Positions 52,203-62,009 are shown, counted from the stretch's first letter. The stretch: 64,000 nucleotides of DNA from CAZXWN01 sp964644695 [NCBI: uncultured bacterium] (GCA_964644695.1 CAZXWN010000004.1:1-64000); one strand, 5' to 3'. Numbers and translations are program-made. Notes: generated by a model from the letters alone, not told the origin.

Positions 52203-53990
52203 ATGAATCAAAATCAAGACGTTTTAAAACAAATCATCACTTTAATCCAAAAAAAATTCATATTTATCATTATGTGTGCTGTTGTTTGTGGAGCCGTTGC
52301 AGCAGGACTAAGTTTTCTCCTGCCAGAAACTTGGGAATCGCAAGCAACGCTTATTATCATTCCACCCAAAATTGAAGCCGCAGTAGAGCCAAATGCCTTA
52401 TCTCCCATTACTTATCAGAACCTTCTTGAGTCTAAAGAAATGGCACAAGAGATCCTTCAGAAACTCAAAATAAAAGATGTCCAAATTGAACAATTACAAA
52501 GAAATTTAAAAACATCGACAGTAGTTGAAGAACGAGGCCTTAACCAACGCAGTTATAGTCCAATAGTAAAATTATCTGCACGAGCAAAGACACCTCAATT
52601 AGCCGCTAAAATTGCCAATACTTGGGCTGATTTGTTTGTAAAAAGAAACACGTTACTTACGTCTGAAGGATCGGAAATGTCATATGAGTTTCTGACCACC
52701 CAATACGATGTAACAAACACTCAGCTGTTAAAAGCTGAAGAAGACTTAAAGAAGTTTAGAAATGATACACAATTGGAGTTAATAAAGACTGAAATTGGCA
52801 CATATATATCGAAACTTGAAAATTTCAGAGGAAATATTAAAGACTTGCAATATGATTTAGATACAAAACGAAGGCGATTGGAAAGATTGCAGGCAGCAAT
52901 TCAAGCCGAAGAAATGGATGGCAAATGGATTGGACTTATCACTCCAGATCGAACCTATAGCGATTTTCTTAAACAAAAAGCCATGTACAATTCACAACAG
53001 GCGGACCCTACTGCTCTTTATTTTAGAGTTCAAACCTTGGAAGCCAAAAGCAATTTAATATATGCCCAGGAAAAATTAAGAATTTTCTTAGAAACAAACA
53101 AACTAGTTCAATTAACAGATGAGCTGGAAACTTCCCGCAAGGATTTCATCAACACCAAAGTTGAGTATGCTAAAAATAATATAACAGTAATGTCTTTGGA
53201 GACTACCTTACTTATTATTAAGTCTAGTCTCGAAAAAACCCCTAAAACTATCAGTTTAAGCAAAGGCTTAAGCAGTGAAGCCCTCTGGAATTTAGCTATT
53301 AGCGGAAAAACAACGAACCAACAACAGCTAAATGATTTAGCTATAAAAACAGAAGAACAAAATCCAGAATATTTAGCTTTGCAACAAAAATATATTGACC
53401 TTCAAGCCCAATACGATACACTGAAGCCTCGGCAAGACACTCTCAAAAGCAAAATGAGCGAATTAGATAACACGGTCAGAAGTTTAGATACTTTAGTTGA
53501 ATCATTGAATATTCAAAAAAATCGTTTAGAATCTCAATCCAACTTGGCATTAACTGCTTACAACCAGGTTTCACAACGATATGCTCAAGCAAAAGCTGAG
53601 GTAAACAGCTTGGAAGTCGAGGTTGACCAGCTTAAATCCCGTCTAAATGAAACCGTAAATGCGGCCAACACTTTAAGTGGTACAGTACAGTCCTTACAAT
53701 CCAATATATATAATGGGGAAATGAGTTCAGATCAAAAAAATCGGCTTGTGCAAACAATCAGATCAACTTTTGATATGCTGTCAAAAGAAGTGGAAAAAGC
53801 TAAGCTGGCAAAATCAAGCCAGATATCCGAGATTCGTATTGCAGCAAAAGCAGTGCCTCCACAACAACGGGTGTCCCCGAAAAGAAGCCTCATTACCCTT
53901 ACCGCAATAATTGCAGGATTAATAATCGGATTAATGTTCGCTTTGTTTCAAGAATTTTTGTTTCCGAAAGAAAAAACTGAGGGTATATAA
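52203..53990 (+). CDS. Polysaccharide chain-length determinant (Wzz/PCP family)
   Basis: 595 residues: two membrane helices at the ends (about 17-40 and 565-588) bracket a long periplasmic region of extended coiled coil (about 155-255, 285-335 and 375-530). The N-terminal Wzz domain (ESQATLIIIPPK) is followed by a long helical insert, and PPQQRVSPKRSLITL near the second helix is the conserved Pro-rich motif of PCP proteins. No tyrosine-kinase domain is fused. It probably sets glycan length together with the polymerase. Confidence 0.9.
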   Translation: MNQNQDVLKQIITLIQKKFIFIIMCAVVCGAVAAGLSFLLPETWESQATLIIIPPKIEAAVEPNALSPITYQNLLESKEMAQEILQKLKIKDVQIEQLQRNLKTSTVVEERGLNQRSYSPIVKLSARAKTPQLAAKIANTWADLFVKRNTLLTSEGSEMSYEFLTTQYDVTNTQLLKAEEDLKKFRNDTQLELIKTEIGTYISKLENFRGNIKDLQYDLDTKRRRLERLQAAIQAEEMDGKWIGLITPDRTYSDFLKQKAMYNSQQADPTALYFRVQTLEAKSNLIYAQEKLRIFLETNKLVQLTDELETSRKDFINTKVEYAKNNITVMSLETTLLIIKSSLEKTPKTISLSKGLSSEALWNLAISGKTTNQQQLNDLAIKTEEQNPEYLALQQKYIDLQAQYDTLKPRQDTLKSKMSELDNTVRSLDTLVESLNIQKNRLESQSNLALTAYNQVSQRYAQAKAEVNSLEVEVDQLKSRLNETVNAANTLSGTVQSLQSNIYNGEMSSDQKNRLVQTIRSTFDMLSKEVEKAKLAKSSQISEIRIAAKAVPPQQRVSPKRSLITLTAIIAGLIIGLMFALFQEFLFPKEKTEGI

Positions 53991-54002
53991 TTTTTAGAAT
54001 TT

Positions 54003-54037
54003 AGAAGCCTTTGCCTCAAAGCAAAGGCTTCTTTTTT
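54003..54037 (+). terminator. Rho-independent terminator after the wzz-like gene
   Basis: A perfect 12-bp stem (AGAAGCCTTTGC at 54003-54014 with GCAAAGGCTTCT at 54021-54032), a six-base loop and a run of T. It ends the C25-wzz unit. Confidence 0.92.
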
Positions 54038-54049
54038 ATTTCACTTTTC

Positions 54050-54078
54050 CTGAAAATCTGACTAACCTGCGATATAAT
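54050..54078 (+). promoter_or_regulatory. Putative promoter of the initiating transferase gene
   Basis: CTGAAA (54050-54055), a 17-base spacer and a perfect TATAAT (54073-54078), just after the terminator and 28 bases before the next start codon. It implies that the initiating transferase and the dehydratase form their own unit. Confidence 0.6.
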
Positions 54079-54105
54079 CTGAAGTCCATAACATCACTAT
54101 TAAGA

Positions 54106-55497
54106 ATGGTTAACGACTTGAGAAATCTTTTAAAACAACTTATATTTTTAGGACTTGATGGAATAGGGATATCCATCAGTATAATTTTAGCTCTACTCCT
54201 AAAATTTGGAAACACAGTCCCCCAGGATAATCTACGACTATTTCTTGATTATTACCACTACATTGTATTCTTCTTATTGTTATTTTTTATCCCTGCAGGG
54301 ATGTATCGTTTCCGAGACCGTCAATCATATTTAGACACCCTATACAAAGTAATCTGGACAAATTCTCTCGCTATTCTCGCCATAACACTTGGCTTTCTAA
54401 TGTTACGAACTTATTATCGCCCTGACTTAAATACTTCAAGAGAAGTTTTATTCATTCTCTGGGTTTTATTAATTGTATATACGGCAACGTGGCGATTTGC
54501 ATATCATAAATACCAGGAAAAAAGAGGGTGGACCATCAACACAGCGTTGGTGATAGGAACGCCTAACGAAAATCTTTATTTAGCAAAGGCCTTGGGAAAT
54601 GCAACACGGACAGGATATGAAGTCCTTGGATTTATACTTCCGGCTTACGCCACATCATCTGCCAATTCCTCTGAACAAAATATAGTAGGAAATATAAGTG
54701 AACTATCCACTATCGTTACAGATAAAAATGTCCAGGACATTATCATTGCAGGAAATTTGTCTCCAATAGCATTACTTGAAACTATCGACCAATGTAGTAA
54801 CTGTGGATGTAGAGTATGGATATATCCCAGTTTGTATGAAGTAATGATTGGCCGATTACAAATTCAGGAAATTGGAGGAATTCCCCTCATTGAAGTAAAT
54901 CCATCACCTTTGACAGGATGGTATGGATATATTAAGCGGGGGATGGATTTATTAGCAGCAGGTATTGGTTTAGTGCTGGCAATTCCTCTCGCCATCATCG
55001 TTATTACAGCAATTAAAATGGATTCACCAGGCCCCATATTTTATTCCCAGAAACGGCTGGGGAAAAATGGAAAACCCATCTTCGTCCATAAGTTTAGAAC
55101 GATGAGACAGGATGCCGAAAAAGCTACAGGAGCCGTACTGGCACAAGCAAATGATCCCCGAATCACCCGAATTGGAAAATTCCTTCGAAAAACCCGGTTA
55201 GATGAAATTCCCCAGCTCTGGTGTGTCTTCAATGGTGACATGAGTTTAATCGGCCCTCGTCCAGAAAGACCCGAATTAATGGAAAAATATAAAGTCACAT
55301 CTCCCCACTTTCATCGCCGGTTAGCTGTTCGTCCAGGTTTAACTGGATTGGCTCAAATTCAGGGTGCTTATGACCTGGATATTGAAAGTAAGCTCCGATA
55401 TGACTTAACCTATATCTATAATGTAAATATGCTGTTAGATATTAAGATACTTTTGGCAACAGTAAAAGTAGTCTTTACTGGAAAAGGAGCCATGTAA
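54106..55497 (+). CDS. Undecaprenyl-phosphate sugar phosphotransferase (WcaJ/WbaP-type initiating enzyme)
   Basis: Starts the repeat unit by transferring a sugar 1-phosphate to undecaprenyl phosphate. In 463 residues: four N-terminal membrane helices (about 10-125), a CoA-binding-like middle domain, one further helix near 285-305, and the catalytic bacterial transferase domain with FYSQKRLGKNGKPIFVHKFRTM (in part), TRLDEIPQLW, GDMSLIGPRPERPE and RPGLTGLAQIQG. The first sugar cannot be told from sequence. Confidence 0.94.
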   Translation: MVNDLRNLLKQLIFLGLDGIGISISIILALLLKFGNTVPQDNLRLFLDYYHYIVFFLLLFFIPAGMYRFRDRQSYLDTLYKVIWTNSLAILAITLGFLMLRTYYRPDLNTSREVLFILWVLLIVYTATWRFAYHKYQEKRGWTINTALVIGTPNENLYLAKALGNATRTGYEVLGFILPAYATSSANSSEQNIVGNISELSTIVTDKNVQDIIIAGNLSPIALLETIDQCSNCGCRVWIYPSLYEVMIGRLQIQEIGGIPLIEVNPSPLTGWYGYIKRGMDLLAAGIGLVLAIPLAIIVITAIKMDSPGPIFYSQKRLGKNGKPIFVHKFRTMRQDAEKATGAVLAQANDPRITRIGKFLRKTRLDEIPQLWCVFNGDMSLIGPRPERPELMEKYKVTSPHFHRRLAVRPGLTGLAQIQGAYDLDIESKLRYDLTYIYNVNMLLDIKILLATVKVVFTGKGAM

Positions 55498-55509
55498 TTA
55501 GTCCACCTT

Positions 55510-57432
55510 ATGCCTACACTATCCGAGCCATATATGCATCGCCAACGCTGGATATCAGTGATTTTTGATATTATTTTGGTAGCATTTTCACTGTTACTGG
55601 CATACACCATTCGATATGACTTCTCATTAACACAACATATAGTTGATCAATATCTCCGCGTATTACCCATCGCTATTATCAGTCAACTCTTATTATTCTG
55701 GGCCTTTGGTGTTTATCGCAGTATCTGGAGATATTCTGGACCCAGTGATTTGCTTTTAATCCTTCAAGGCGCTTTACTCAATCTGCTGGTCGGCGTCCTG
55801 TTTCAGGTGGGTATCAGAACCTACACGGTATCCCCAAGATTTCAAGATTTACTCCATTCAATGGTTCAACCTGTTTTTCACTTTTTCTTTATTGGATTTG
55901 AACCTTCACAGCTATTGTTCAGTTATTCCATCCTGATTATTCATGGGTTACTCACAATCATGTTTATTGGTGGGATACGGTTACTGGCTCGGCTTTGGGT
56001 AGAAATGAAGCGCAAGGAACAAGTTCCCACCCTGAAACGCCTGTTGATCATCGGCAGCGGTAATGAGAGTGAAACCGTGCTGCGGGAATTACGCAGGAAT
56101 CCAGCCCTTCCCTATCATCCCGTCGGGATGGTCACAGAAACGGGAAACCGGCTGGGATTACGAATTCATGGAGTACGGATTCTGGGAGGTATCAGTGATA
56201 TTCCCCGGCTGATTGAACAACTTAAAGTCGATGAAATCCTGATGGCACTTCCATCGCATTCGGGCAAAATAGTCAGAGAAGTCGTTGACCTTTGTGACAC
56301 GGCCAAGATCAAAATCCGGACAATTCCATCCATGGAAGATATGATGGAAGGAAAAATCCGGTTCAATCAGTTCCCTGAAATCAGACCTGAAGACTTTCTG
56401 GGCCGTGATCAGGTAAATATTCATACCAAAGAAATCGCTGAATACATTACCGGGCAGAAGGTCCTTGTGACAGGCGCCGGAGGTTCTATTGGGTCCGAAC
56501 TATGTCGTCAAATCTCTCAACTTAATCCCAGCCAGCTTATACTTCTGGGTCGAGGTGAAAATAGTATCTGGGAAATTGAGACAGAACTACGCCATTATTA
56601 TCCTACTTTGAATATTTACCCTGTGATTTGCGATATCCGAGATAAAGAGCGGATTGAATCTGTCTTTGCCCATTTCCAGCCACAAGTTGTGTTTCATGCT
56701 GCAGCTCACAAACATGTTCCCATGATGGAATTAAATCCAGGAGAGGCCATTAAAAATAATGTCCTGGGTACACAAAATGTTGCAGAAGCCGCGGTCAGAC
56801 ACAGTGCAAAACGATTTATCATGATATCCACAGACAAGGCCATCAATCCAGCCAATGTCATGGGTGCATCAAAACGAATCGCTGAAAAAGTCATCCAATC
56901 CATTGCCCGGACTTCTACGGAAACCCGATTTGCTATTGTTCGTTTTGGAAATGTGTTAGCCAGCCGCGGAAGTGTCATTATCCTGTTCCAGAAACAGATT
57001 CTCTGGGGTGGCCCAGTGACAGTGACCCACCCAGAAGCGACCCGGTATTTCATGAGTATCCCGGAGGCAGTGAAACTGGTCATTCAGGCCGGCGCTATTG
57101 GCTCACAGGCAGACATATTTGCCCTTAATATGGGTGAACCTATCCGAATGGTCGATGTTGCCCGGAATTTGATAAATTTGGCGGGTTTAGAGCTTAACCG
57201 GGATATTGAGATCCAATATACAGGACTCAGGGCCGGTGAAAAACTCATTGAAGAGTCTGTTACCATGGGTGAAGGTATCCAAATCACTGAATATCATGAC
57301 CTGTTCCGATTACCTACTCAGAAACCACCCTCCCCTGATTTCATCCAGCAAATTGACCAGTTGGCGATGAATATCCAAGAATGTATGGATCCAGCTAAAG
57401 TATTAGATGAATTAAATCGATTAGCTGATTAA
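55510..57432 (+). CDS. WbpM/FlaA1-like nucleotide-sugar 4,6-dehydratase, membrane-bound
   Basis: Makes a UDP-4-keto-6-deoxy-HexNAc from UDP-GlcNAc, as WbpM and PglF do. In 640 residues: about four to five N-terminal membrane helices (to about 160), a Rossmann middle domain (about 175-295), and the catalytic SDR domain with VTGAGGSIGSELCRQI near 320-335, FHAAAHKHVPMMELNP, and STDKAINPANVMGASKR with the Ser-Met-Lys catalytic set. It sits 12 bases after the initiating transferase, a common pairing for sugars such as bacillosamine or FucNAc derivatives. Confidence 0.94.
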   Translation: MPTLSEPYMHRQRWISVIFDIILVAFSLLLAYTIRYDFSLTQHIVDQYLRVLPIAIISQLLLFWAFGVYRSIWRYSGPSDLLLILQGALLNLLVGVLFQVGIRTYTVSPRFQDLLHSMVQPVFHFFFIGFEPSQLLFSYSILIIHGLLTIMFIGGIRLLARLWVEMKRKEQVPTLKRLLIIGSGNESETVLRELRRNPALPYHPVGMVTETGNRLGLRIHGVRILGGISDIPRLIEQLKVDEILMALPSHSGKIVREVVDLCDTAKIKIRTIPSMEDMMEGKIRFNQFPEIRPEDFLGRDQVNIHTKEIAEYITGQKVLVTGAGGSIGSELCRQISQLNPSQLILLGRGENSIWEIETELRHYYPTLNIYPVICDIRDKERIESVFAHFQPQVVFHAAAHKHVPMMELNPGEAIKNNVLGTQNVAEAAVRHSAKRFIMISTDKAINPANVMGASKRIAEKVIQSIARTSTETRFAIVRFGNVLASRGSVIILFQKQILWGGPVTVTHPEATRYFMSIPEAVKLVIQAGAIGSQADIFALNMGEPIRMVDVARNLINLAGLELNRDIEIQYTGLRAGEKLIEESVTMGEGIQITEYHDLFRLPTQKPPSPDFIQQIDQLAMNIQECMDPAKVLDELNRLAD

Positions 57433-57467
57433 AAATAAGAGTGTAAATTCGGGGGAAGAGAAGAAAT

Positions 57468-57543
57468 TGGAGGCGGCTTTCGGAGTCGAACCGAAGTATA
57501 GAGGTTTTGCAGACCTCCGCCTTAACCACTTGGCTAAGCCGCC
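57468..57543 (-). tRNA. tRNA-Cys (anticodon GCA)
   Basis: Read on the minus strand. The acceptor GGCGGCT (57537-57543) pairs with AGCCGCC (57472-57478). The anticodon stem GAGGT/ACCTC encloses the loop CTGCAAA, with anticodon GCA. The T arm is TCGG-TTCGACT-CCGA in form. The discriminator is U73, as expected for tRNA-Cys, and CCA is encoded (57468-57470). It lies between the last polysaccharide gene and the HAD gene. Confidence 0.95.
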
Positions 57544-57625
57544 CTGTTGAAAATAACTCGAATATTTATCATAGGAGATACCTGCTTCTGGTGTCAAGAG
57601 TTTACCAGAAATAACGCAATATCCC

Positions 57626-58420
57626 CTATTTTAAGGCCTGATGCAACTCCCTGACAGAGTCAAAAACATAATCAGGTTTCAAATCGGATTCAGACAACAT
57701 CTGGGAACTGGTTTCTCCGGATAAAACACAAATAGAAACAGCTCCCGCATTAATTCCCGTTGCCACATCTGTATATAACCTGTCCCCCACCATCGCAACC
57801 CGATCCTGGGGCACTCCATATTTTTGAGACAGGATATCGATCATGTGCCGCGCCGGTTTTCCGATATACACAGGCTCTTTCCCTGTGGCTGTCGTCAACA
57901 TTCGGCAAATACTCCCACAGTCAGGAATATACCGTTTATTTTTCATGGGACAGACTAAATCAACATTGGTGGCCAGGAACTCAGAACCCTCCACTAAAAA
58001 TCGGCAGGCTGTCGTCAGTCGTTTATAAGTAAGTTCTTTATCAAAACCAATAACCACAATATCTGCTCGCTCTGCGTCCTCATCTACCAAAGAAATACCA
58101 TAAGACAACAATTCTTCCCGGAGAGCTTTTGTTCCAGACAAATAGACTGTCTTATCCCGCCGGTTTTGCGTCAGGAACAAACCCATCGCCATCCCGGAAG
58201 TAAAGACATTCTCCTCACCACAGGGAATACCCAGACGATTCATCTTTTTAACATAATTACCCGCATTATCAGAGGAGTTATTGGTCACAAAAATAAACCT
58301 TTTATTCTGGTCCCTCAAACACTGAATAAACTCGGCGGCGCCTTCTATTAACTGGTCCTCAAAACTGACTGTTCCATCCATATCCAGCAAAAACAACTCG
58401 ATATCTTTTAAATCTGCCAT
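57626..58420 (-). CDS. HAD-superfamily phosphatase, subclass IIA (NagD/AraL-like)
   Basis: 264 residues from ATG 58420. GAGGAA lies seven bases upstream, whereas the farther ATG at 58477 has no ribosome-binding site. Motif I LLDMDGTVSF, motif II FVTNNSS, Lys in the GKPARHMIDIL segment and motif IV VGDRLYTDVATGINAG are all seen, with the C2a cap in between. Members dephosphorylate small sugar phosphates and nucleotides. The substrate cannot be predicted. It appears monocistronic. Confidence 0.92.
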   Translation of the reverse strand: MADLKDIELFLLDMDGTVSFEDQLIEGAAEFIQCLRDQNKRFIFVTNNSSDNAGNYVKKMNRLGIPCGEENVFTSGMAMGLFLTQNRRDKTVYLSGTKALREELLSYGISLVDEDAERADIVVIGFDKELTYKRLTTACRFLVEGSEFLATNVDLVCPMKNKRYIPDCGSICRMLTTATGKEPVYIGKPARHMIDILSQKYGVPQDRVAMVGDRLYTDVATGINAGAVSICVLSGETSSQMLSESDLKPDYVFDSVRELHQALK

Positions 58421-58702
58421 CAGGGTTTCCTCATTAACAAAAAATCTGGACTTATCATCCAGATTGTCATTGTTCACTAATGGGTATGATTATATCTTAT
58501 ATATCAGCAATTTTATCAGACAATATCCATTCCATATTTTATGTCATTATCTCGCGCATCCATATCAGGAAATAGTAATATCATAAAAATCTTCGAATCA
58601 GTTTACATCACAGCTCAATCCAATTTCAGTCGGCTAATCAGGTAATCACTTTCAGTTGCCATAACAGCAATATCCAACAAAACACCGGTCTACTTATCTT
58701 GG

Positions 58703-59839
58703 CTATTCATCACTCCAGACATCCAGAATCGCTTTAATACGTTTATCGGAAAGTTTCCTGACTAACTTTTTTGTTTTTATGTCATAACACAGAACGACCT
58801 TTGACTTGTTTATAAAGAGACTCGTATCCCATACATATAAATAGTTACCTGACTTGGAAAAATATGAATAGATACTCTGTAACGAATCTTTAGATATATA
58901 TAAAACAGAGTCTTGTTTTTTGTTCAAATCGAGAAGATGAATCTCGGTCTGGTAGTTTTTATCGAGATAATATACCAAGAAGGACTCATCTGGACTAAGT
59001 AATGTGCTCTTATGGCTAGATAGTAATCCGTTCTCGGGGAATTCCATAAGTAAATCTAAATCGCTCCCAGTATAATCAGGATTTAGATTCGCGGAATAAA
59101 TTCCAATCGCAGTGTATTTAGATAACGCGCCAAAGTCATAACGAAGGAAAAGCATTCTGCCTGAAGGAGTGATCAATTGGTCCTCTATAATAATGTCAAA
59201 AACAGAAATAATGTCAAAAACAGAAAGACTCTTTATGAAGGTGCTACATGGGTACAAATCATGGTTAACAGGTTTCCCAGATTTAAAATCCGTAATACCC
59301 ATCATTCCATCGCTAACCATATGTAAGACTCTTTTTTGCGGAACATCCCAAAAGGATCTTCTTTTTATGACTAAAGATGGGGGCACTAACCAATAAGATG
59401 AATCCTTGGATAAATCATAAATATAGGGATAAAAACCATATTTTTTGATAATTTTGTTCACAAGGATATGGTCGTTATCAATCCACTTCATAGAACGAAT
59501 TATTGGCTCAGAGGATAAACCACCAAAAGTTACATTTATAGGACAATTTATGTACCGGGACGTTGTCCCATCGGCGGTGAATGATGCGACAACCAATCCC
59601 TGGTTCTTAAACATAGCCACATTCTTTCCATCAGGTGAGAGTTGTGGCGATAAGATACTTTCACCCGCAATATAGTCTTCTGAAGGATAAATAATCTTCC
59701 CAGCCTTCTGCTCATCAAATTCAAGAAGTCCGAGTTTATTTTCATCAGTATAGATTAGCAACTTAGTTTTATTTACTGGAAAACATAATTGACATAGACA
59801 GAATAACAATAAAAAGAATATTTCAAATTTAATAGACAT
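58703..59839 (-). CDS. Secreted beta-propeller-like (TolB/WD40-type) protein, paralogue A
   Basis: 378 residues from ATG 59839 (GGAGG about 11 bases upstream; the frame opens at a GTG 18 bases earlier). A signal peptide covers about 1-22. Repeating segments such as LSPDGKNVAMFKN, LSPDESFLVYYLDK and FSKSGNYLYVWD have the TolB/WD40-like beta-propeller character. It is a clear paralogue of the next gene: both hold G-YPYIYDLSKD-SYWLV-P and end in WSDE at an equivalent stop codon. An 18-bp tandem duplication (59191-59226) repeats SVFDII in the chain. Function unknown. Confidence 0.78.
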   Translation of the reverse strand: MSIKFEIFFLLLFCLCQLCFPVNKTKLLIYTDENKLGLLEFDEQKAGKIIYPSEDYIAGESILSPQLSPDGKNVAMFKNQGLVVASFTADGTTSRYINCPINVTFGGLSSEPIIRSMKWIDNDHILVNKIIKKYGFYPYIYDLSKDSSYWLVPPSLVIKRRSFWDVPQKRVLHMVSDGMMGITDFKSGKPVNHDLYPCSTFIKSLSVFDIISVFDIIIEDQLITPSGRMLFLRYDFGALSKYTAIGIYSANLNPDYTGSDLDLLMEFPENGLLSSHKSTLLSPDESFLVYYLDKNYQTEIHLLDLNKKQDSVLYISKDSLQSIYSYFSKSGNYLYVWDTSLFINKSKVVLCYDIKTKKLVRKLSDKRIKAILDVWSDE

Positions 59840-59910
59840 AATCAATAAAACCTCCACGCGGTTTATTATAAAAACCTATTGAGTAGCTTTCACTTGCCTA
59901 CTTATCTCGA

Positions 59911-61083
59911 CTATTCATCACTCCAAATGTCTCCAATAACGAGATTCTTATCAAAGGTTATTTCCAGGGTATTCATCAGTTTACCTGTTGTTGTGTCATA
60001 TACCCGGATAAACTTTTTGAATGTTTTATCCTTATTTACTTTGTATTCATTGTTGTTTACAACATATACCTTCTGCCCTGACTTTGAAAAATAGTAATTT
60101 AATCCCAAGGGAGATTCAAATTGAACCGTTGTGATCAAAGTATCCTTATTGGCAGCGAAAGAATATATGTGGACCTCAACAGCTTTTTTGTTTTTCACTT
60201 CCAGAGGGTAAATCAGCTTTGACTCATCAGGACTCAATTTAACCAACATTTCATTCTCTTGATGGGGAATCAACTTATTGGGGGGAATTTCATAAACAAA
60301 TTGCTGTTCTCCGACGATGGCTTTATCACCCGTCGTCTTCTGAAGAATTATTCCCGAATCAAAAGCGTCAGAGGAAGAGTTCTCCGGCACCATGAATTCA
60401 GTAAAAGAACGCGATAAATCACCCAGCAAAACCACCTCAGAGCTACCTCTAAATAAATAATGGAAGGTCCCACCTAAAATAGACTGTACCTTGGGAACAG
60501 GTATCCCGGATGAAAAATCGGTTAATATCAAGTCATTCCCGTTTATATGCTGTAAGGCTCGCTTATGTTCAATATCCCAGACAACCCTGTTATCCAGTGG
60601 CCAACAGGGATTAACCAACCAATAAGAGGTATCCTTGGATAAATCGTAAATATAGGGATATACACCATAGATTTTCAGACGGAAGAACACACAAACCTTA
60701 TCGTTATTTATCCATTCCTGAGATACTGCAAAACCGGATTGTTTCCCATTTAATAAGGGCCGATTGTAATATTTTGTTGAATGGTTACCCTTTATTTCCT
60801 CAATACAAAAATAGGCCGGAGTAATATATTGTAAATAGGCAATCTTACTCCCATCAGGAGATATCTTTCCCCTATTTCGACAAGTGGTTGATTCCATCCA
60901 ATAAATCATGCCCTGTGATGAATCAGAATCAAAATCAACATATCCCGATTTAAAAACATTCGTAGCAACAGTTGCTCGTACTTTTGCGCTGCAGGGAATA
61001 CTCAACAATAAAAACAAAGCGATAGAACCACAACACGCTTTAATGGCCCTGCTTTCCCATACCCGCTGAACCAAAGAATTCAT
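59911..61083 (-). CDS. Secreted beta-propeller-like (TolB/WD40-type) protein, paralogue B
   Basis: 390 residues. After a short basic start a hydrophobic signal segment (about 18-33, GSIALFLLLSIPCSA) ends in a plausible cleavage site. Propeller-like repeats include ISPDGSKIAYLQY, LSPDESKLIYPLE and FSKSGQKVYVVNN. It shares YGVYPYIYDLSKDTSYWLV and the C-terminal IWSDE with the downstream gene, so the two arose by tandem duplication. Its ATG overlaps the upstream stop (ATGA). No catalytic motif is recognised. Confidence 0.8.
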   Translation of the reverse strand: MNSLVQRVWESRAIKACCGSIALFLLLSIPCSAKVRATVATNVFKSGYVDFDSDSSQGMIYWMESTTCRNRGKISPDGSKIAYLQYITPAYFCIEEIKGNHSTKYYNRPLLNGKQSGFAVSQEWINNDKVCVFFRLKIYGVYPYIYDLSKDTSYWLVNPCWPLDNRVVWDIEHKRALQHINGNDLILTDFSSGIPVPKVQSILGGTFHYLFRGSSEVVLLGDLSRSFTEFMVPENSSSDAFDSGIILQKTTGDKAIVGEQQFVYEIPPNKLIPHQENEMLVKLSPDESKLIYPLEVKNKKAVEVHIYSFAANKDTLITTVQFESPLGLNYYFSKSGQKVYVVNNNEYKVNKDKTFKKFIRVYDTTTGKLMNTLEITFDKNLVIGDIWSDE

Positions 61084-62009
61084 TTCACACCCTCCATTTC
61101 AATTTGATATACCGGTGATTCACTAAAAGGAGACCTGAATACATCTTTCGAATCTGCGATCAACACCATAATATAAGCGATACTTTTATCGGGGTCATAT
61201 ATCAGCATTCCATTTTGATCCCAATAGTAAAAGTATTCTGGATGTTTAATTTGATCAACTCGTAACCACGAAATTTTCTTCTCAAGAGTGTAAGGATAGA
61301 ATAAATCAAGCGAGACATCTTTATATTTAAAACGAATAGTATTATCAGGCAAATCATGATTCATCTGATTTGTAAAACAAAACACCTCATCCGAACGAAA
61401 GGTAGTATCACCCGATAACTGTTTAAGATATCTATTGACCGGAATAATGTCATAATTAGGATAACGAAAGGTAGTATCGCCAGATAGACGTTTAAGATAT
61501 TGATTGACCGGAATAATGTCATAATTCGGATTTTGAAAAAAGGCATTCTTTTCTTTTGGGAATATTTTAATCTTCAAAACAACAACTTCTCCTGCAGGGG
61601 TGTTCATCTGACAGGCGTTCCGATAGGCAAAATGCTCTACCAATGGAATATTACCGGTTTTATCCATCAATAAACGATCTCTAATATTTTGAGCTGCGAC
61701 TAACACTATGAGTCCTGGCACAATAGTGGTAATCAGGAATAAAAATACAACTACACATCTAAAAAGTGTCTTGTTAGAAATTAGAGACTCAATTTCTGGC
61801 AATAACACAGCACTAACCAAACCAGGAATTAATCCTAATGCTAAAAAACATATATAACCATAAAGAAACGTACTAAGGCTAAACTGGTCTTTCACAAGTA
61901 AAAACGAAAAGAAAAGACCAAAAGCAGCCACATATAACAACACATAATCAATAACACTGTGTTTTAATAATCTGCGAACAGGCAAGTCCTTTTTCCTCCA
62001 GAGGGTCAT
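61080..62009 (-). CDS. Membrane protein of unknown function with an internal 23-residue tandem repeat
   Basis: 309 residues from ATG 62009. A TTG at 61985 has a much better Shine-Dalgarno (GGAGG nine bases upstream) and would shorten it by eight residues. It has about three hydrophobic segments in residues 19-130, then a soluble region. A 69-bp tandem duplication (61396-61533) gives two copies of a 23-residue unit (PNYDIIPVN-YLK-LSGDTTFR). It overlaps its neighbours on both sides, so the four genes from 62595 to 58703 probably form one operon. I do not recognise a family. Confidence 0.7.
   Translation of the reverse strand: MTLWRKKDLPVRRLLKHSVIDYVLLYVAAFGLFFSFLLVKDQFSLSTFLYGYICFLALGLIPGLVSAVLLPEIESLISNKTLFRCVVVFLFLITTIVPGLIVLVAAQNIRDRLLMDKTGNIPLVEHFAYRNACQMNTPAGEVVVLKIKIFPKEKNAFFQNPNYDIIPVNQYLKRLSGDTTFRYPNYDIIPVNRYLKQLSGDTTFRSDEVFCFTNQMNHDLPDNTIRFKYKDVSLDLFYPYTLEKKISWLRVDQIKHPEYFYYWDQNGMLIYDPDKSIAYIMVLIADSKDVFRSPFSESPVYQIEMEGVK

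Noticed and set aside
57468-57543. tRNA-Cys as an integration site of a genomic island
   Set aside because: I found no integrase gene and noticed no repeat of the tRNA 3' end nearby; the polysaccharide locus extends only on one side.
61396-61533. Tandem repeat as a possible CRISPR or assembly duplicate
   Set aside because: There are only two units with no spacers, and they differ at several positions, so this is a coding duplication and not a CRISPR or an exact assembly artefact.
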